The notes under the pieces are model-generated. The model did no database searches. It was not told the DNA's origin and saw nothing but the letters and a program-made list of their open reading frames with translations. Position numbers and translations under genes: made by a program. From positions 1 to 11,013 of the forward strand of contig CACYEJ010000356.1 of the NCBI GenBank assembly GCA_902773395.1: DNA of 11,013 nucleotides, written 5' to 3'. This document shows, one piece after another, positions 1-6,011 of this stretch. This DNA comes from an uncultured Ruminococcus sp. GTDB lineage: Bacteria > Bacillota_A > Clostridia > Oscillospirales > Acutalibacteraceae. Every line of letters begins with the position of its first letter. Within the stretch, counting starts at the first letter, position 1.

Positions 1-269
1 AGCTTTACAAAATACGAAACCATTTCAACATCTGTAATCGTTCCTGTGACGGATTTGTAATCGTTGAAGCGAACGGTTGAACGCTTAACTCTTTTCGTTG
101 TCTTATGAAAATATACAAGATAAACTACAAAAATCAGAAATACCGCCCCGACTATTATAAGCAGTGCTGTCGTTATCATATTAGTCCTTCGTGAAATTTC
201 TTTTATTTTTTCAGGGTCAATTTCATTTGACAACAAAAGCATATGTAAATTAAAAAGTACTTGATTCAT
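1..269 (-). CDS. Truncated small membrane protein of unknown function (N-terminal part only)
   Basis: The frame is open from ATG at 269 to the window edge, giving the first 89 codons; the C-terminus lies outside. The chosen start follows GGAG with 9 bases of spacing (ACGGAGTGAAAAGCA-ATG). An in-frame ATG at 179 also has an AAGGA-like site, so a shorter form starting at residue 31 is possible. Residues 1-30 are polar and mixed (they include NEIDPEKIKEISRR). Residues about 32-53 form one clear hydrophobic segment (TALLIIVGAVFLIFVVYLVYF), followed by a basic stretch (HKTTKRVKR) that suggests the following part is cytoplasmic. The visible tail has a beta-like run, SVTGTITDVEMVSYFVK. That pattern recalls DUF3592-type small membrane proteins, but too little is present to assign a family. 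A perfect consensus promoter lies about 110 bases upstream. I am confident it is a gene; its function is unknown. Confidence 0.72.
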   Translation of the reverse strand, partial: MNQVLFNLHMLLLSNEIDPEKIKEISRRTNMITTALLIIVGAVFLIFVVYLVYFHKTTKRVKRSTVRFNDYKSVTGTITDVEMVSYFVK

Positions 270-383
270 TGCTTTTCACTCCGTTTCAATTTCTTAATCA
301 TGTATAAAAAAATTAACATCAAATCTATATCTCGTAAATCAAAAATCTCATTTAATCACTTTACAAAAAATGTATACACAATC

Positions 384-412
384 ATTATACAAAAAACAGA
401 AATGCATGTCAA
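384..412 (-). promoter_or_regulatory. Consensus sigma-A promoter for the left-edge membrane protein
   Basis: On the minus strand the sequence is TTGACA (412-407), exactly 17 bases, then TATAAT (389-384): a perfect match to the housekeeping consensus with ideal spacing. Predicted transcription start is near 377, leaving a leader of about 108 nt before the ATG at 269. Confidence 0.85.
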
Positions 413-503
413 TAATCTCTAACAAATTTAACACAAATATTTAATGACATCTTCGAAAACGAAAAACAATATTATAAAAATTAAAAAAATTTTTAAAATT
501 CTA

Positions 504-532
504 TTGACAAATGAAGAATTAACTAATAATAT
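504..532 (+). promoter_or_regulatory. Sigma-A promoter of acpP
   Basis: TTGACA (504-509), a 17-base spacer, and TAATAT (527-532). The upstream run of A and T tracts (about 475-500) could act as an UP element. Predicted start near 539 gives a leader of about 110 nt to acpP. A strong promoter fits the high demand for acyl carrier protein. Confidence 0.85.
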
Positions 533-555
533 GTGTATAGTATATTGATTATCGG

Positions 556-581
556 CGATTACGAAATCAAATTTGTAAGCG
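556..581. promoter_or_regulatory. Imperfect dyad in the acpP leader, possible operator or hairpin
   Basis: CGATTACGAAAT (556-567) faces ATTTGTAAGCG (571-581) across a 3-base centre. The arms pair at 10 of 11 positions with one mismatch and one extra G. It lies about 17-42 bases downstream of the predicted start, where a repressor of lipid genes (FapR- or FabT-like) or an RNA hairpin could act. It does not match the FapR or FabT consensus that I know, so the role is inferred only from position. Confidence 0.35.
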
Positions 582-648
582 AATAGTCATGTACAAAATA
601 ATTAAAAATCAAAATATCATATCAATTTATTAGCAGGAGGAAACACTA

Positions 649-876
649 ATGGTATTTGAAAAAATCGTAGAGATTTTGGCTGAGCAGTTTGACGAGGACG
701 AAAAGTCTATTACAACCGACACAAACCTCACTGAGGACTTGGGTGCTGATTCCCTTGACCTTGCAGATGTACTTATGGCAATCGAAGACGAATTCGAGGT
801 AGAAATTCCCGATGAGGATATCGAGAATATCAAAACAGTCGGTGATATCGTTGACTATATTGAAGCAAAAAAATAA
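649..876 (+). CDS. acpP: Acyl carrier protein
   Basis: This is the 75-residue carrier of growing fatty-acyl chains in type II fatty acid synthesis, acting in the cytoplasm. The phosphopantetheine attachment site is Ser35 within GADSLDLADVLMAIEDEF, the diagnostic DSL motif at the start of helix II. The protein is short and strongly acidic (IEDEFEVEIPDEDIENI), as expected for docking on basic patches of FAS enzymes. Length is normal for the family (75-80). The start is fixed by AGGAGG at 635-640, 8 bases before ATG, and by the typical beginning MVFEKIVEIL. The gene has its own strong promoter and a terminator 32 bases after its stop, so it appears monocistronic. No other fab genes are present in the window. 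An ACP dedicated to another pathway cannot be excluded, but the sequence looks like a housekeeping AcpP. Confidence 0.96.
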   Translation: MVFEKIVEILAEQFDEDEKSITTDTNLTEDLGADSLDLADVLMAIEDEFEVEIPDEDIENIKTVGDIVDYIEAKK

Positions 877-907
877 TTCTTTGCAGATGAATTTTTATTG
901 AAATTAT

Positions 908-935
908 TCGCCCTCTTTTATGTGGGCGATTTTTT
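908..935 (+). terminator. Rho-independent terminator of acpP
   Basis: Stem TCGCCC (908-913) pairs perfectly with GGGCGA (924-929) around a 10-nt loop, followed by six T (930-935). Its position between acpP and the proS promoter shows the two genes are separate units, and it argues against starting the proS frame at 898, which would run through the hairpin. Confidence 0.85.
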
Positions 936-948
936 ACGTAAAAAAGGG

Positions 949-977
949 TTGAAATTTGCCGAGATAATGGGTATAAT
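949..977 (+). promoter_or_regulatory. Sigma-A promoter of proS
   Basis: TTGAAA (949-954), a 17-base spacer, and TATAAT (972-977). Predicted start near 984 gives a very short leader of about 28 nt before the ATG at 1012. This leaves no room for a T-box, which often controls aminoacyl-tRNA synthetase genes in Firmicutes. Confidence 0.82.
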
Positions 978-1011
978 TAATAGATGTATAGAATTAACTG
1001 GAGGTACGAAA

Positions 1012-2451
1012 ATGGCACAAAATAAAAAAATGGTGGAGGCTATCACTTCAAGAGATGACGACTTTGCAAAGTGGTACACCGATATCGTAAAAAAAGCTGA
1101 GCTTTGCGAATACTCAGGCGTTAAGGGTTGTATGATATACAGACCTTACGGCTACGCAATTTGGGAAAATATTCAGGCAGACCTTGACCGCCGTTTCAAG
1201 CAGACAGGTCATGAGAACGTTTATATGCCAATGCTTATTCCCGAAAGCCTTTTGCAAAAGGAAAAAGACCATGTTGAGGGTTTTGCTCCGGAGGCTGCAT
1301 GGGTTACCTACGGCGGCTCAGAAAAGCTTAGTGAAAGACTTTGTATTCGCCCTACTTCCGAGGTTCTCTTCTGTGAGCATTATAAAAATATTATCAACTC
1401 CTATAGAGATCTTCCTAAGCTGTATAATCAGTGGTGCAGCGTAATGCGTTGGGAGAAAACAACACGTCCGTTCCTCAGATCATCTGAATTTTTGTGGCAG
1501 GAAGGTCACACGATGCACGAAACAGCCGAAGAGGCTCAGGAAGAAACTCTCAGAATGTTAAAGGTGTATGAGGACTTCTACAGAGAAACTCTCGCAATTC
1601 CGGCTGTTGTGGGCAAGAAAACAAGAAAGGAAACCTTTGCCGGTGCAGAGGCTACCTATACAATCGAACCGATGATGCACAACGGCGTTGCTTTGCAGGG
1701 CGGCACATCGCACTACTTCGGCGATGGCTTCGCAAGAGCTTTTGACATCAAATTCACTGGAAGAGATAACACCTTGCAGTATCCGTTTCAGACGTCATGG
1801 GGCGTTTCTACAAGAATGATTGGTGCAATCATTATGGTTCACGGCGATGACGACGGTCTTGTACTTCCCCCGAAAGTTTCTCCGATTCAGGTTGCATTGA
1901 TTCCGATAGCTCAGCACAAAGAGGGTGTTCTCGAAAAGGCAAATGAGCTTAAAGAACGCCTTGCTAAGGAATATAGAGTTAAGCTTGACGACTCCGACAA
2001 CAGTCCCGGCTGGAAGTTCAGTCAATACGAGATGAAGGGCGTACCTGTACGAGTTGAAATCGGTCCTAAGGATATCGAGAAAAACCAGTGCGTTATCGTA
2101 AGACGTGACAACCGTGAAAAGCAATTTGTTTCCCTAGACAATCTGGAAGAAGCTGTAAAAGAAGCTTTGCAGGCTGTTCATGACGGTATGTATCAGAAAG
2201 CTCTTGAGAACATGAACGAAAAAACTCATGTTGCAACCACCTTTGAAGAATTTGTTGATACTGCAAAGAACAAGCCCGGCTTTATCAAAGCAATGTGGTG
2301 CGGTAATGTTGAATGTGAGGACAAGATTAAGGACGTTACCGGCGGTGTTAAATCAAGATGTATTCCTTTCGAAGAGGAACATCTCTCAGATGTTTGCGTA
2401 TGCTGCGGCAAGCCTGCCAAGCACCAGGTATTCTGGGGTAAGCAATATTAA
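1012..2451 (+). CDS. proS: Prolyl-tRNA synthetase, archaeal/eukaryotic-type (ProS-type 3)
   Basis: This class II synthetase charges tRNA-Pro with proline in the cytoplasm. It has 479 residues, the length of the short ProRS form that lacks the inserted editing domain of the bacterial E. coli-type enzyme. Visible parts are a motif 1 region (about 64-80, including [15 protein letters not shown]), the proline/ATP-site RPTSE (113-117), motif 2 (146-166, [15 protein letters not shown] then LWQEGH) and motif 3 (260-290, [13 protein letters not shown] then [10 protein letters not shown]). An anticodon-binding domain (about 293-400) and a C-terminal zinc-type domain follow, with cysteines 430, 435, 450, 462, 464 and 465 and the usual aromatic-rich end. 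The frame is open back to 898, but ATG 1012 is chosen: GGAGG at 1000-1004 sits 7 bases upstream, it lies just downstream of its own promoter, and the longer form would cross the acpP terminator. metA follows 66 bases downstream and may be co-transcribed. Confidence 0.96.
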   Translation: MAQNKKMVEAITSRDDDFAKWYTDIVKKAELCEYSGVKGCMIYRPYGYAIWENIQADLDRRFKQTGHENVYMPMLIPESLLQKEKDHVEGFAPEAAWVTYGGSEKLSERLCIRPTSEVLFCEHYKNIINSYRDLPKLYNQWCSVMRWEKTTRPFLRSSEFLWQEGHTMHETAEEAQEETLRMLKVYEDFYRETLAIPAVVGKKTRKETFAGAEATYTIEPMMHNGVALQGGTSHYFGDGFARAFDIKFTGRDNTLQYPFQTSWGVSTRMIGAIIMVHGDDDGLVLPPKVSPIQVALIPIAQHKEGVLEKANELKERLAKEYRVKLDDSDNSPGWKFSQYEMKGVPVRVEIGPKDIEKNQCVIVRRDNREKQFVSLDNLEEAVKEALQAVHDGMYQKALENMNEKTHVATTFEEFVDTAKNKPGFIKAMWCGNVECEDKIKDVTGGVKSRCIPFEEEHLSDVCVCCGKPAKHQVFWGKQY

Positions 2452-2517
2452 TTTCTACAAGTACTTTTTGTACTTATTCGTAATTTAAAATATTTTCCTC
2501 AGTAAGAGGTGATAAAT

Positions 2518-3486
2518 ATGCCAATTAACATTCCTCAAAATCTGCCGGCGGCGAAGGTTCTGGAAGGTGAAAATGTTTTTGTAATGACGGACGAGCGTGC
2601 AATGACGCAGGATATCCGTCCTCTGAAAATAATTATACTCAACCTAATGCCTACAAAAATTGTAACGGAAACTCAGCTTCTTCGGCTTTTGAGCAACAGC
2701 CCGCTTCAGGTAAAAATTGAGCTTTTGCAAATGGCTTCTCATACTTCAAAGAACACTCCTCAGGATCATTTGACTGCTTTTTACAAGATATTTGAAGAGG
2801 TCAAGGACAGCTATTTTGACGGCATGATAATCACAGGTGCTCCGGTAGAGCTGCTAAACTTTAACGAGGTTGACTATTGGAACGAACTTTGCACCATTAT
2901 GGAATGGAGCAAGCACAATGTTTACTCTACGCTTCACATTTGCTGGGGTGCACAGGCAGGTCTTTATTATCATTACAACATTCCAAAATACATTTTTGAT
3001 GAAAAGCTGTCGGGTGTATTCTCTCACAGGGTACTCAAATCAAAGCACCCTTTAATGAGGGGCATTGATGATTTGTTCTATCTTCCTCATTCGAGGAATA
3101 CAGGAGTAAAGACAATTGATGTTCAGCGTCATAAGGAATTGGAGATTCTATCACTTTCGGACGAAGCCGGCGTTTCTATTATCGGTACTCAAAACGGACG
3201 TCAATTCTTTATACTGGGTCACCCCGAATATGACAGAGATACACTCGCCAAAGAATTCTTCCGTGACTTAGAAAAAGGTATTGACCCGAAAATTCCAAGC
3301 AACTATTTCCCCGAAAACAACACTGATGCAGTGCCTATTATGCGTTGGAAAAGCTATGCTAATCTTCTATTCACAAATTGGCTCAACTACTACGTTTACC
3401 AAAATACACCATATAATCTGTCGGATATCCCCGGAATCACCAACAAAATCCCTGATATCCCCGATGAATATGAGTACAATATTTGA
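2518..3486 (+). CDS. metA: Homoserine O-acetyltransferase (MetA family)
   Basis: This enzyme acylates the hydroxyl of homoserine, the committed step into methionine synthesis, in the cytoplasm. The 322-residue frame has the MetA fold signatures: TGAPVE, the nucleophile Cys142 in HICWGAQAG, and the His235/Glu237 pair in GHPEYD. Residue 111 is Glu; published work on the family links Glu111 to acetyl-CoA use and Gly111 to succinyl-CoA use, so acetyltransferase activity is expected. The frame extends to a GTG at 2509, but that GTG lies inside the ribosome binding site (AAGAGGTG, 2504-2511). Starting at ATG 2518 also places all four key residues at exactly the numbering known from characterised enzymes. 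It lies 66 bases after proS with no convincing terminator between them (only a 6-bp AT-rich hairpin at 2459-2475), and only a poor promoter candidate (TTGTAC-17-TATTTT). No SAM riboswitch or S-box is visible. A strong terminator follows. Confidence 0.95.
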   Translation: MPINIPQNLPAAKVLEGENVFVMTDERAMTQDIRPLKIIILNLMPTKIVTETQLLRLLSNSPLQVKIELLQMASHTSKNTPQDHLTAFYKIFEEVKDSYFDGMIITGAPVELLNFNEVDYWNELCTIMEWSKHNVYSTLHICWGAQAGLYYHYNIPKYIFDEKLSGVFSHRVLKSKHPLMRGIDDLFYLPHSRNTGVKTIDVQRHKELEILSLSDEAGVSIIGTQNGRQFFILGHPEYDRDTLAKEFFRDLEKGIDPKIPSNYFPENNTDAVPIMRWKSYANLLFTNWLNYYVYQNTPYNLSDIPGITNKIPDIPDEYEYNI

Positions 3487-3527
3487 TTTGCTTATATCTC
3501 TCCTTACAATTTAATACTACTCTTTTC

Positions 3528-3562
3528 AAAAAAGCAGCCACACAGACACGGCTGCTTTTTTT
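3528..3562 (+). terminator. Strong terminator after metA
   Basis: AGCAGCC (3533-3539) pairs with GGCTGCT (3550-3556) around a 10-nt loop. It is preceded by an A run and followed by T to 3562, so the A/T tracts extend the stem and it could also stop transcription from the other side. It closes the proS-metA unit. Confidence 0.92.
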
Positions 3563-3791
3563 ATGAATTAGATTTTTTATCAAATAATATAGAAATATCA
3601 GCTTATATAACTTAAACTTTCCACTCTGATATCCGGAAAATTTTTTGATAAAATTTAATTGTTTAGATACTGTAAAAGGAAAATTTGTTCTCCTTCACCA
3701 AACTTCTATTTTATTTTTTTAATCCTCTTCGCCCTCTGTCGCCGGGCGGGCGATTTACTTTTGGATCACGCCGATCGTCCACAAAAACGTG

Positions 3792-3849
3792 CTAAAGAGG
3801 GGGGCAAAAAAAGTAGTGCGGAAAGTTTGGTTTTTTGCCCCCTCTTTAG
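3792..3849. repeat. Long hairpin (19-bp stem, one bulge)
   Basis: Left arm CTAAAGAGGGGGGCAAAAAA (from 3792) matches the reverse complement of TTTTTTGCCCCCTCTTTAG (3831-3849) over 19 bp with a single extra G in the left arm. The loop is about 18 nt (3813-3830). The G-run and C-run make the middle of the stem very stable, while both ends are A/T. Such a structure would fold strongly in RNA from either strand. There is no T-tail on the plus side, so it is not an ordinary terminator there. Confidence 0.8.
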
Positions 3850-3889
3850 AATCTCCCCCTATGGTTCTTCTATCTGACTTCTTCGTAGT

Positions 3890-3979
3890 GCCCACGCTGG
3901 TTTATTATACTTTCGGTCTCCTGATTACTTTTTTTACAGAAAGGGCTTGCTTTTGTTTCCCTTTATGTCTGGCGTGGGC
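3890..3979. repeat. Spaced inverted pair GCCCACGC / GCGTGGGC
   Basis: GCCCACGC (3890-3897) and GCGTGGGC (3972-3979) are exact inverted copies enclosing 74 bases that include one of the TTACTTTT motifs. In an otherwise AT-rich gap an exact 8-bp GC-rich pair is unlikely to be chance, but its function is unknown. Confidence 0.5.
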
Positions 3980-4151
3980 GGATAGTTACTTTTAGTTTGT
4001 TGTGGAGGAAGCTTACTTTTTACATTATTACTATGTTAGAGTAAATAATCTTAGGTTTTATCAAGTGAAATAACTACTTTGAGTGTGGGAAGTTTAATTA
4101 AATAATTTTTTATTTTCTATTTATAATACATATACAAATCTTAATGCAAAT

Positions 4152-4179
4152 AAAAAACACCTACTAAAAAAGCAGGTGT
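4152..4179 (-). terminator. Minus-strand intrinsic terminator, probably for the thrH transcript
   Basis: Read on the minus strand, ACACCT (4179-4174) pairs with AGGTGT (4162-4157) around an 11-nt loop and runs into a T tract (A4152-A4157 on the plus strand). No other terminator is seen after thrH, whose stop is about 295 bases upstream. The 3' end of the thrH mRNA may therefore contain the inverted repeat at 4213-4328. Confidence 0.65.
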
Positions 4180-4212
4180 GAGATTTACGTTTAGTGTAGA
4201 CGGATTGACTGT

Positions 4213-4328
4213 TGTGACGGGTGTGACGGGTTTTCGGCAGTTTCATAAAACCCTTTATATATTTAAATTTTTATTTTTTCCGTATGAAAGAATTAGAAAA
4301 ACCCGTAAACCCGTCACAACCCGTCACA
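4213..4328. repeat. Nested inverted repeat element built on TGTGACGGG units
   Basis: The left arm has two abutting copies of TGTGACGGG (4213-4221, 4222-4230) followed by TTTT. The right arm is the reverse complement: AAAACCCGT (4298-4306), then CCCGTCACA at 4310-4318 and 4320-4328, so it has two full units plus one partial unit. A second, inner inverted pair TTTCATA/TATGAAA (4241-4247, 4283-4289) is nested in the AT-rich centre. The whole 116 bp could fold into one long cruciform or RNA stem. It is too short to encode a transposase. It may be a MITE-like element or a remnant of a larger element, but no target-site duplication is evident. Confidence 0.7.
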
Positions 4329-4473
4329 CTTTATTTTTGAAAGTTTCGAAACACAATAATATAATCTATAATCAACATCAGTTAGAAATGACATTTGATT
4401 TGGAAATTTGAATTGAAGAACTCCTCACTCCAAACTCCAAACTCACTATACGGTTTTATAATGGAATATTAGA

Positions 4474-5079
4474 TTACATACCCATAGCGTCTTTAATTGC
4501 ACCGAGAAGCTCATCATAAGTTTCAAATGCAGGCAGTTCGGGATTCTGCTCTTTGATTGTATCCGGACACTTAAATAGGAAACCAGCCTTACTAGCCTTT
4601 ATCATAGCTAAATCGTTGTAGCTGTCGCCGCTTGCAATAGTATCGTAGCCAATCGACTGTAGTGCCTTTACTGTAGTGAGCTTTGAATTCTCCACTCTCA
4701 TTTTGAATCCTGTAACCTCGCCGCTCTCAGCTACCTCCAGAGAATTACAGAAAATTGTCGGATAACCAAGCTTCTTCATCAGCGGTGCCGCAAACTGAGT
4801 AAACGTATCACTGATAATAACAACCTGACCAATAGCACGAAGCTCATCAAGAAACTCCTTAGCGCCGGGCATAGGGTCAATAGTTTCAATAACTTTCTGA
4901 ATTTCTTTCAAGCCAAGACCATGCTCTTTGAGAATATTCAGTCTATAATTCATAAGCTTAGCATAGTCGGGTTCATCTCTGGTTGTTCTTTTAAGCTCAG
5001 AAATTCCCGAAGCTTCGGCAAAAGCAATCCATATTTCGGGTACAAGTACGCCCTCTAAATCTAAACAAGTAATATACAT
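4474..5079 (-). CDS. thrH: Phosphoserine phosphatase / homoserine phosphotransferase (ThrH)
   Basis: This HAD-superfamily enzyme of 201 residues closely resembles Pseudomonas ThrH (about 205 residues), which dephosphorylates phosphoserine and can pass the phosphate to homoserine, linking serine and threonine synthesis. Visible motifs are motif I at the N-terminus, CLDLEGVLVPEIW, with nucleophile Asp7 and Glu9 (ThrH-type rather than the usual second Asp); motif II Ser91 in VVIISDTF; a Lys in the 134-139 region for motif III; and GDSYND (152-157) for metal binding. The start follows an AAGGAAGAGAG purine-rich site, and MYITCLDLEG matches the family's start. A near-perfect promoter lies just upstream (5110-5138), so it is transcribed independently of the gene before it. 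MetA, across the convergent gap, competes for homoserine. A plain serB-type phosphatase is the alternative, but the start region and length favour ThrH. Confidence 0.9.
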   Translation of the reverse strand: MYITCLDLEGVLVPEIWIAFAEASGISELKRTTRDEPDYAKLMNYRLNILKEHGLGLKEIQKVIETIDPMPGAKEFLDELRAIGQVVIISDTFTQFAAPLMKKLGYPTIFCNSLEVAESGEVTGFKMRVENSKLTTVKALQSIGYDTIASGDSYNDLAMIKASKAGFLFKCPDTIKEQNPELPAFETYDELLGAIKDAMGM

Positions 5080-5109
5080 ATCTCTCTTCCTTTCTTCACA
5101 TATACAGAT

Positions 5110-5138
5110 ATTATATCATTCATTGGCAAATTAGTCAA
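5110..5138 (-). promoter_or_regulatory. Sigma-A promoter of thrH
   Basis: On the minus strand TTGACT (5138-5133), 17 bases, TATAAT (5115-5110). It lies in the 81-bp gap after the nucleotidyltransferase stop. Predicted start is near 5103, about 24 nt before the thrH ATG. Confidence 0.85.
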
Positions 5139-5160
5139 TCAGCAATGCAAATAGAATAAA

Positions 5161-5943
5161 TCAAGATTCTACTATTTTATTCAACTCTTCTGTCATACTT
5201 TCCAGTATATCCGACACATCATACTGGAACATATACTGAAATAAACTCATCATATTGCTCTCGAATTTTGCCGGAAGTATCTTACACTCCTTTTTGCAAA
5301 TCTGCATTAACCTTTTTTCTCCGGGGTGAGTCATCTCGTTTAATGCAAAGATAACATCAAAGTAGCTTTCCAAAAATGCAGATACTCTATGATTAATACT
5401 CACGTAGTCATGACGTTCATATGCCTTGATAATCTGTTTGTCATACGAAGGCAAAACGCCGTGCATAAGCTTCATATTTCTTTCGATAATCGCTTTTTTC
5501 AGCTTTTGCGGGTAATCTCCCCTGCATTTTTCCTGAAGCTTAGTAAGTCTGCCGGTTTTATCAAAAATTATCTCACAAGTTCTGATATTATGCCAAAAAC
5601 AGGTTGTATACCCGTTCATCGGATTGCACTCGTCAACTACGTACTCCACGTACTTTTCAAGCTCCTCTATTCTTCGATAAATAATATCTACGCTCACGCC
5701 GTCTTTCAGTACGACATTATCTTCATATTCCCAGTATTTGTTGCCAATCTCCATGATATCACAAAATCTGCTGAGCATATCTTCTCTTACATTTTCCTCA
5801 AGCTCGCCGCTAAGGTATACATACAAATCATAGTCCGATTTTGAATCGTTTCTGCCCGCTGCCCGTGAGCCTCCGAGAGCTAAAGCTTCTGTTTGTTCAA
5901 ATGCACGGAATTTGGAATAAATATCCTGTATATTAATTTCCAT
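5161..5943 (-). CDS. Nucleotidyltransferase-fold protein, DUF4037-like, substrate unknown
   Basis: The 260-residue protein begins with a DNA polymerase beta-like nucleotidyltransferase domain: GGSRAAG (24-30) followed by SDYDLYVY (36-43), with metal-binding Asp37 and Asp39 and a third acidic residue Asp86 in VSVDIIYR. This is the same catalytic skeleton as minor nucleotidyltransferases and aminoglycoside/lincosamide nucleotidyltransferases. The C-terminal half (about 110-260) is helical, with many charged residues and aromatic clusters, and matches what I recall of DUF4037-type proteins; I cannot deduce what it modifies. The start is supported by AAGGAG (5955-5950) 6 bases upstream. It lies 68 bases after argF, separated by a stem-loop with a poor T-tail, so it may be transcribed by read-through. 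No separate promoter is evident. Antibiotic modification is possible but not shown. The family is widespread in gut Clostridia, which suggests a non-resistance role. Confidence 0.78.
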   Translation of the reverse strand: MEINIQDIYSKFRAFEQTEALALGGSRAAGRNDSKSDYDLYVYLSGELEENVREDMLSRFCDIMEIGNKYWEYEDNVVLKDGVSVDIIYRRIEELEKYVEYVVDECNPMNGYTTCFWHNIRTCEIIFDKTGRLTKLQEKCRGDYPQKLKKAIIERNMKLMHGVLPSYDKQIIKAYERHDYVSINHRVSAFLESYFDVIFALNEMTHPGEKRLMQICKKECKILPAKFESNMMSLFQYMFQYDVSDILESMTEELNKIVES

Positions 5944-5965
5944 TGTATACTCCTTACTATCACAA

Positions 5966-6002
5966 ATACCCGATAAAGAAAAACCTTCGCTTTATCGGGT
6001 AT
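5966..6002 (-). terminator. 13-bp stem-loop after argF, probable weak terminator
   Basis: ATACCCGATAAAG (5966-5978) and CTTTATCGGGTAT (5990-6002) are perfect inverted copies with an 11-nt loop. On the minus strand, downstream of argF, the stem is followed only by TTTG, so termination is likely partial, allowing read-through into the nucleotidyltransferase gene, whose ribosome binding site begins 11 bases later. It may instead stabilise the argF mRNA 3' end. Confidence 0.6.
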
Positions 6003-6011
6003 ACTGCGTCA

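Larger units (their letters stand above)
270..648. other. Divergent intergenic region with two promoters facing outward
   Basis: This 379-bp gap is very AT-rich and carries no convincing gene. It holds a minus-strand promoter (384-412) for the truncated membrane protein and a plus-strand promoter (504-532) for acpP. An A/T-tract run at about 475-500 immediately upstream of the acpP -35 box looks like an UP element. A dyad at 556-581 lies in the predicted acpP leader. Both predicted 5' leaders are long, about 110 nt each. No tRNA or known riboswitch was recognised. Confidence 0.7.
3730..4020. repeat. GC-rich intergenic repeat block with recurrent TTACTTTT motifs
   Basis: TTACTTTT occurs four times in one orientation (3755-3762, 3925-3932, 3986-3993, 4013-4020), each following a G/C-containing stretch. 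The block also contains the hairpin at 3792-3849, an 8-bp inverted pair at 3890/3979, and small CGCCC/GGGCG palindromes at 3730-3752. The mosaic looks like a decayed intergenic repeat element, but only one copy is in view, so its repetitive status in the genome is inferred. Confidence 0.5.
3563..4473. other. Gene-free convergent intergenic region rich in repeats
   Basis: These 911 bases separate metA (plus) from thrH (minus), so both flanking genes end here. No credible gene is present: the short open frames (for example 3659-3877 and 4178-4411) lack ribosome binding sites, begin at weak codons or mid-repeat, and encode low-complexity or repeat-derived peptides. Contents from left to right are an AT-rich stretch, a GC-rich structured block (3730-4020), an AT-rich stretch without features (4021-4150), a minus-strand terminator (4152-4179), an inverted repeat on TGTGACGGG units (4213-4328), and a small tandem heptamer (ACTCCAA, 4427-4440, then ACTCAC). 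The base composition of 3720-4010 and of the TGTGACGGG arms differs visibly from the AT-rich surroundings. Confidence 0.75.

Noticed and set aside
898..1011. 38-codon N-terminal extension of proS starting at 898
   Set aside because: It would run through the acpP terminator and the proS promoter, and it has no ribosome binding site. ATG 1012 has GGAGG at the right distance and the family-normal length.
2509..2517. GTG start of metA at 2509
   Set aside because: The GTG is part of the ribosome binding site AAGAGGTG. Starting at 2518 places Glu111, Cys142, His235 and Glu237 at the known numbering.
3575..3653. Inverted pair TTTTATCAAA / TTTGATAAAA
   Set aside because: Exact over 10 bp with 59 bases between, but composed almost only of A and T in AT-rich DNA, so chance is a sufficient explanation.
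3659..3877. 72-codon open frame in the metA-thrH gap
   Set aside because: It starts at a weak TTG without a ribosome binding site, runs through the 19-bp hairpin, and has no recognisable domain.
4178..4411. 77-codon open frame with VTGVTGF and KPVTTRHT
   Set aside because: The peptide is just the translation of the TGTGACGGG inverted repeat arms, with no ribosome binding site.
5389..5844. 151-codon plus-strand frame opposite the nucleotidyltransferase
   Set aside because: It is an antisense shadow of a gene with clear catalytic motifs, and it has no ribosome binding site or family resemblance.
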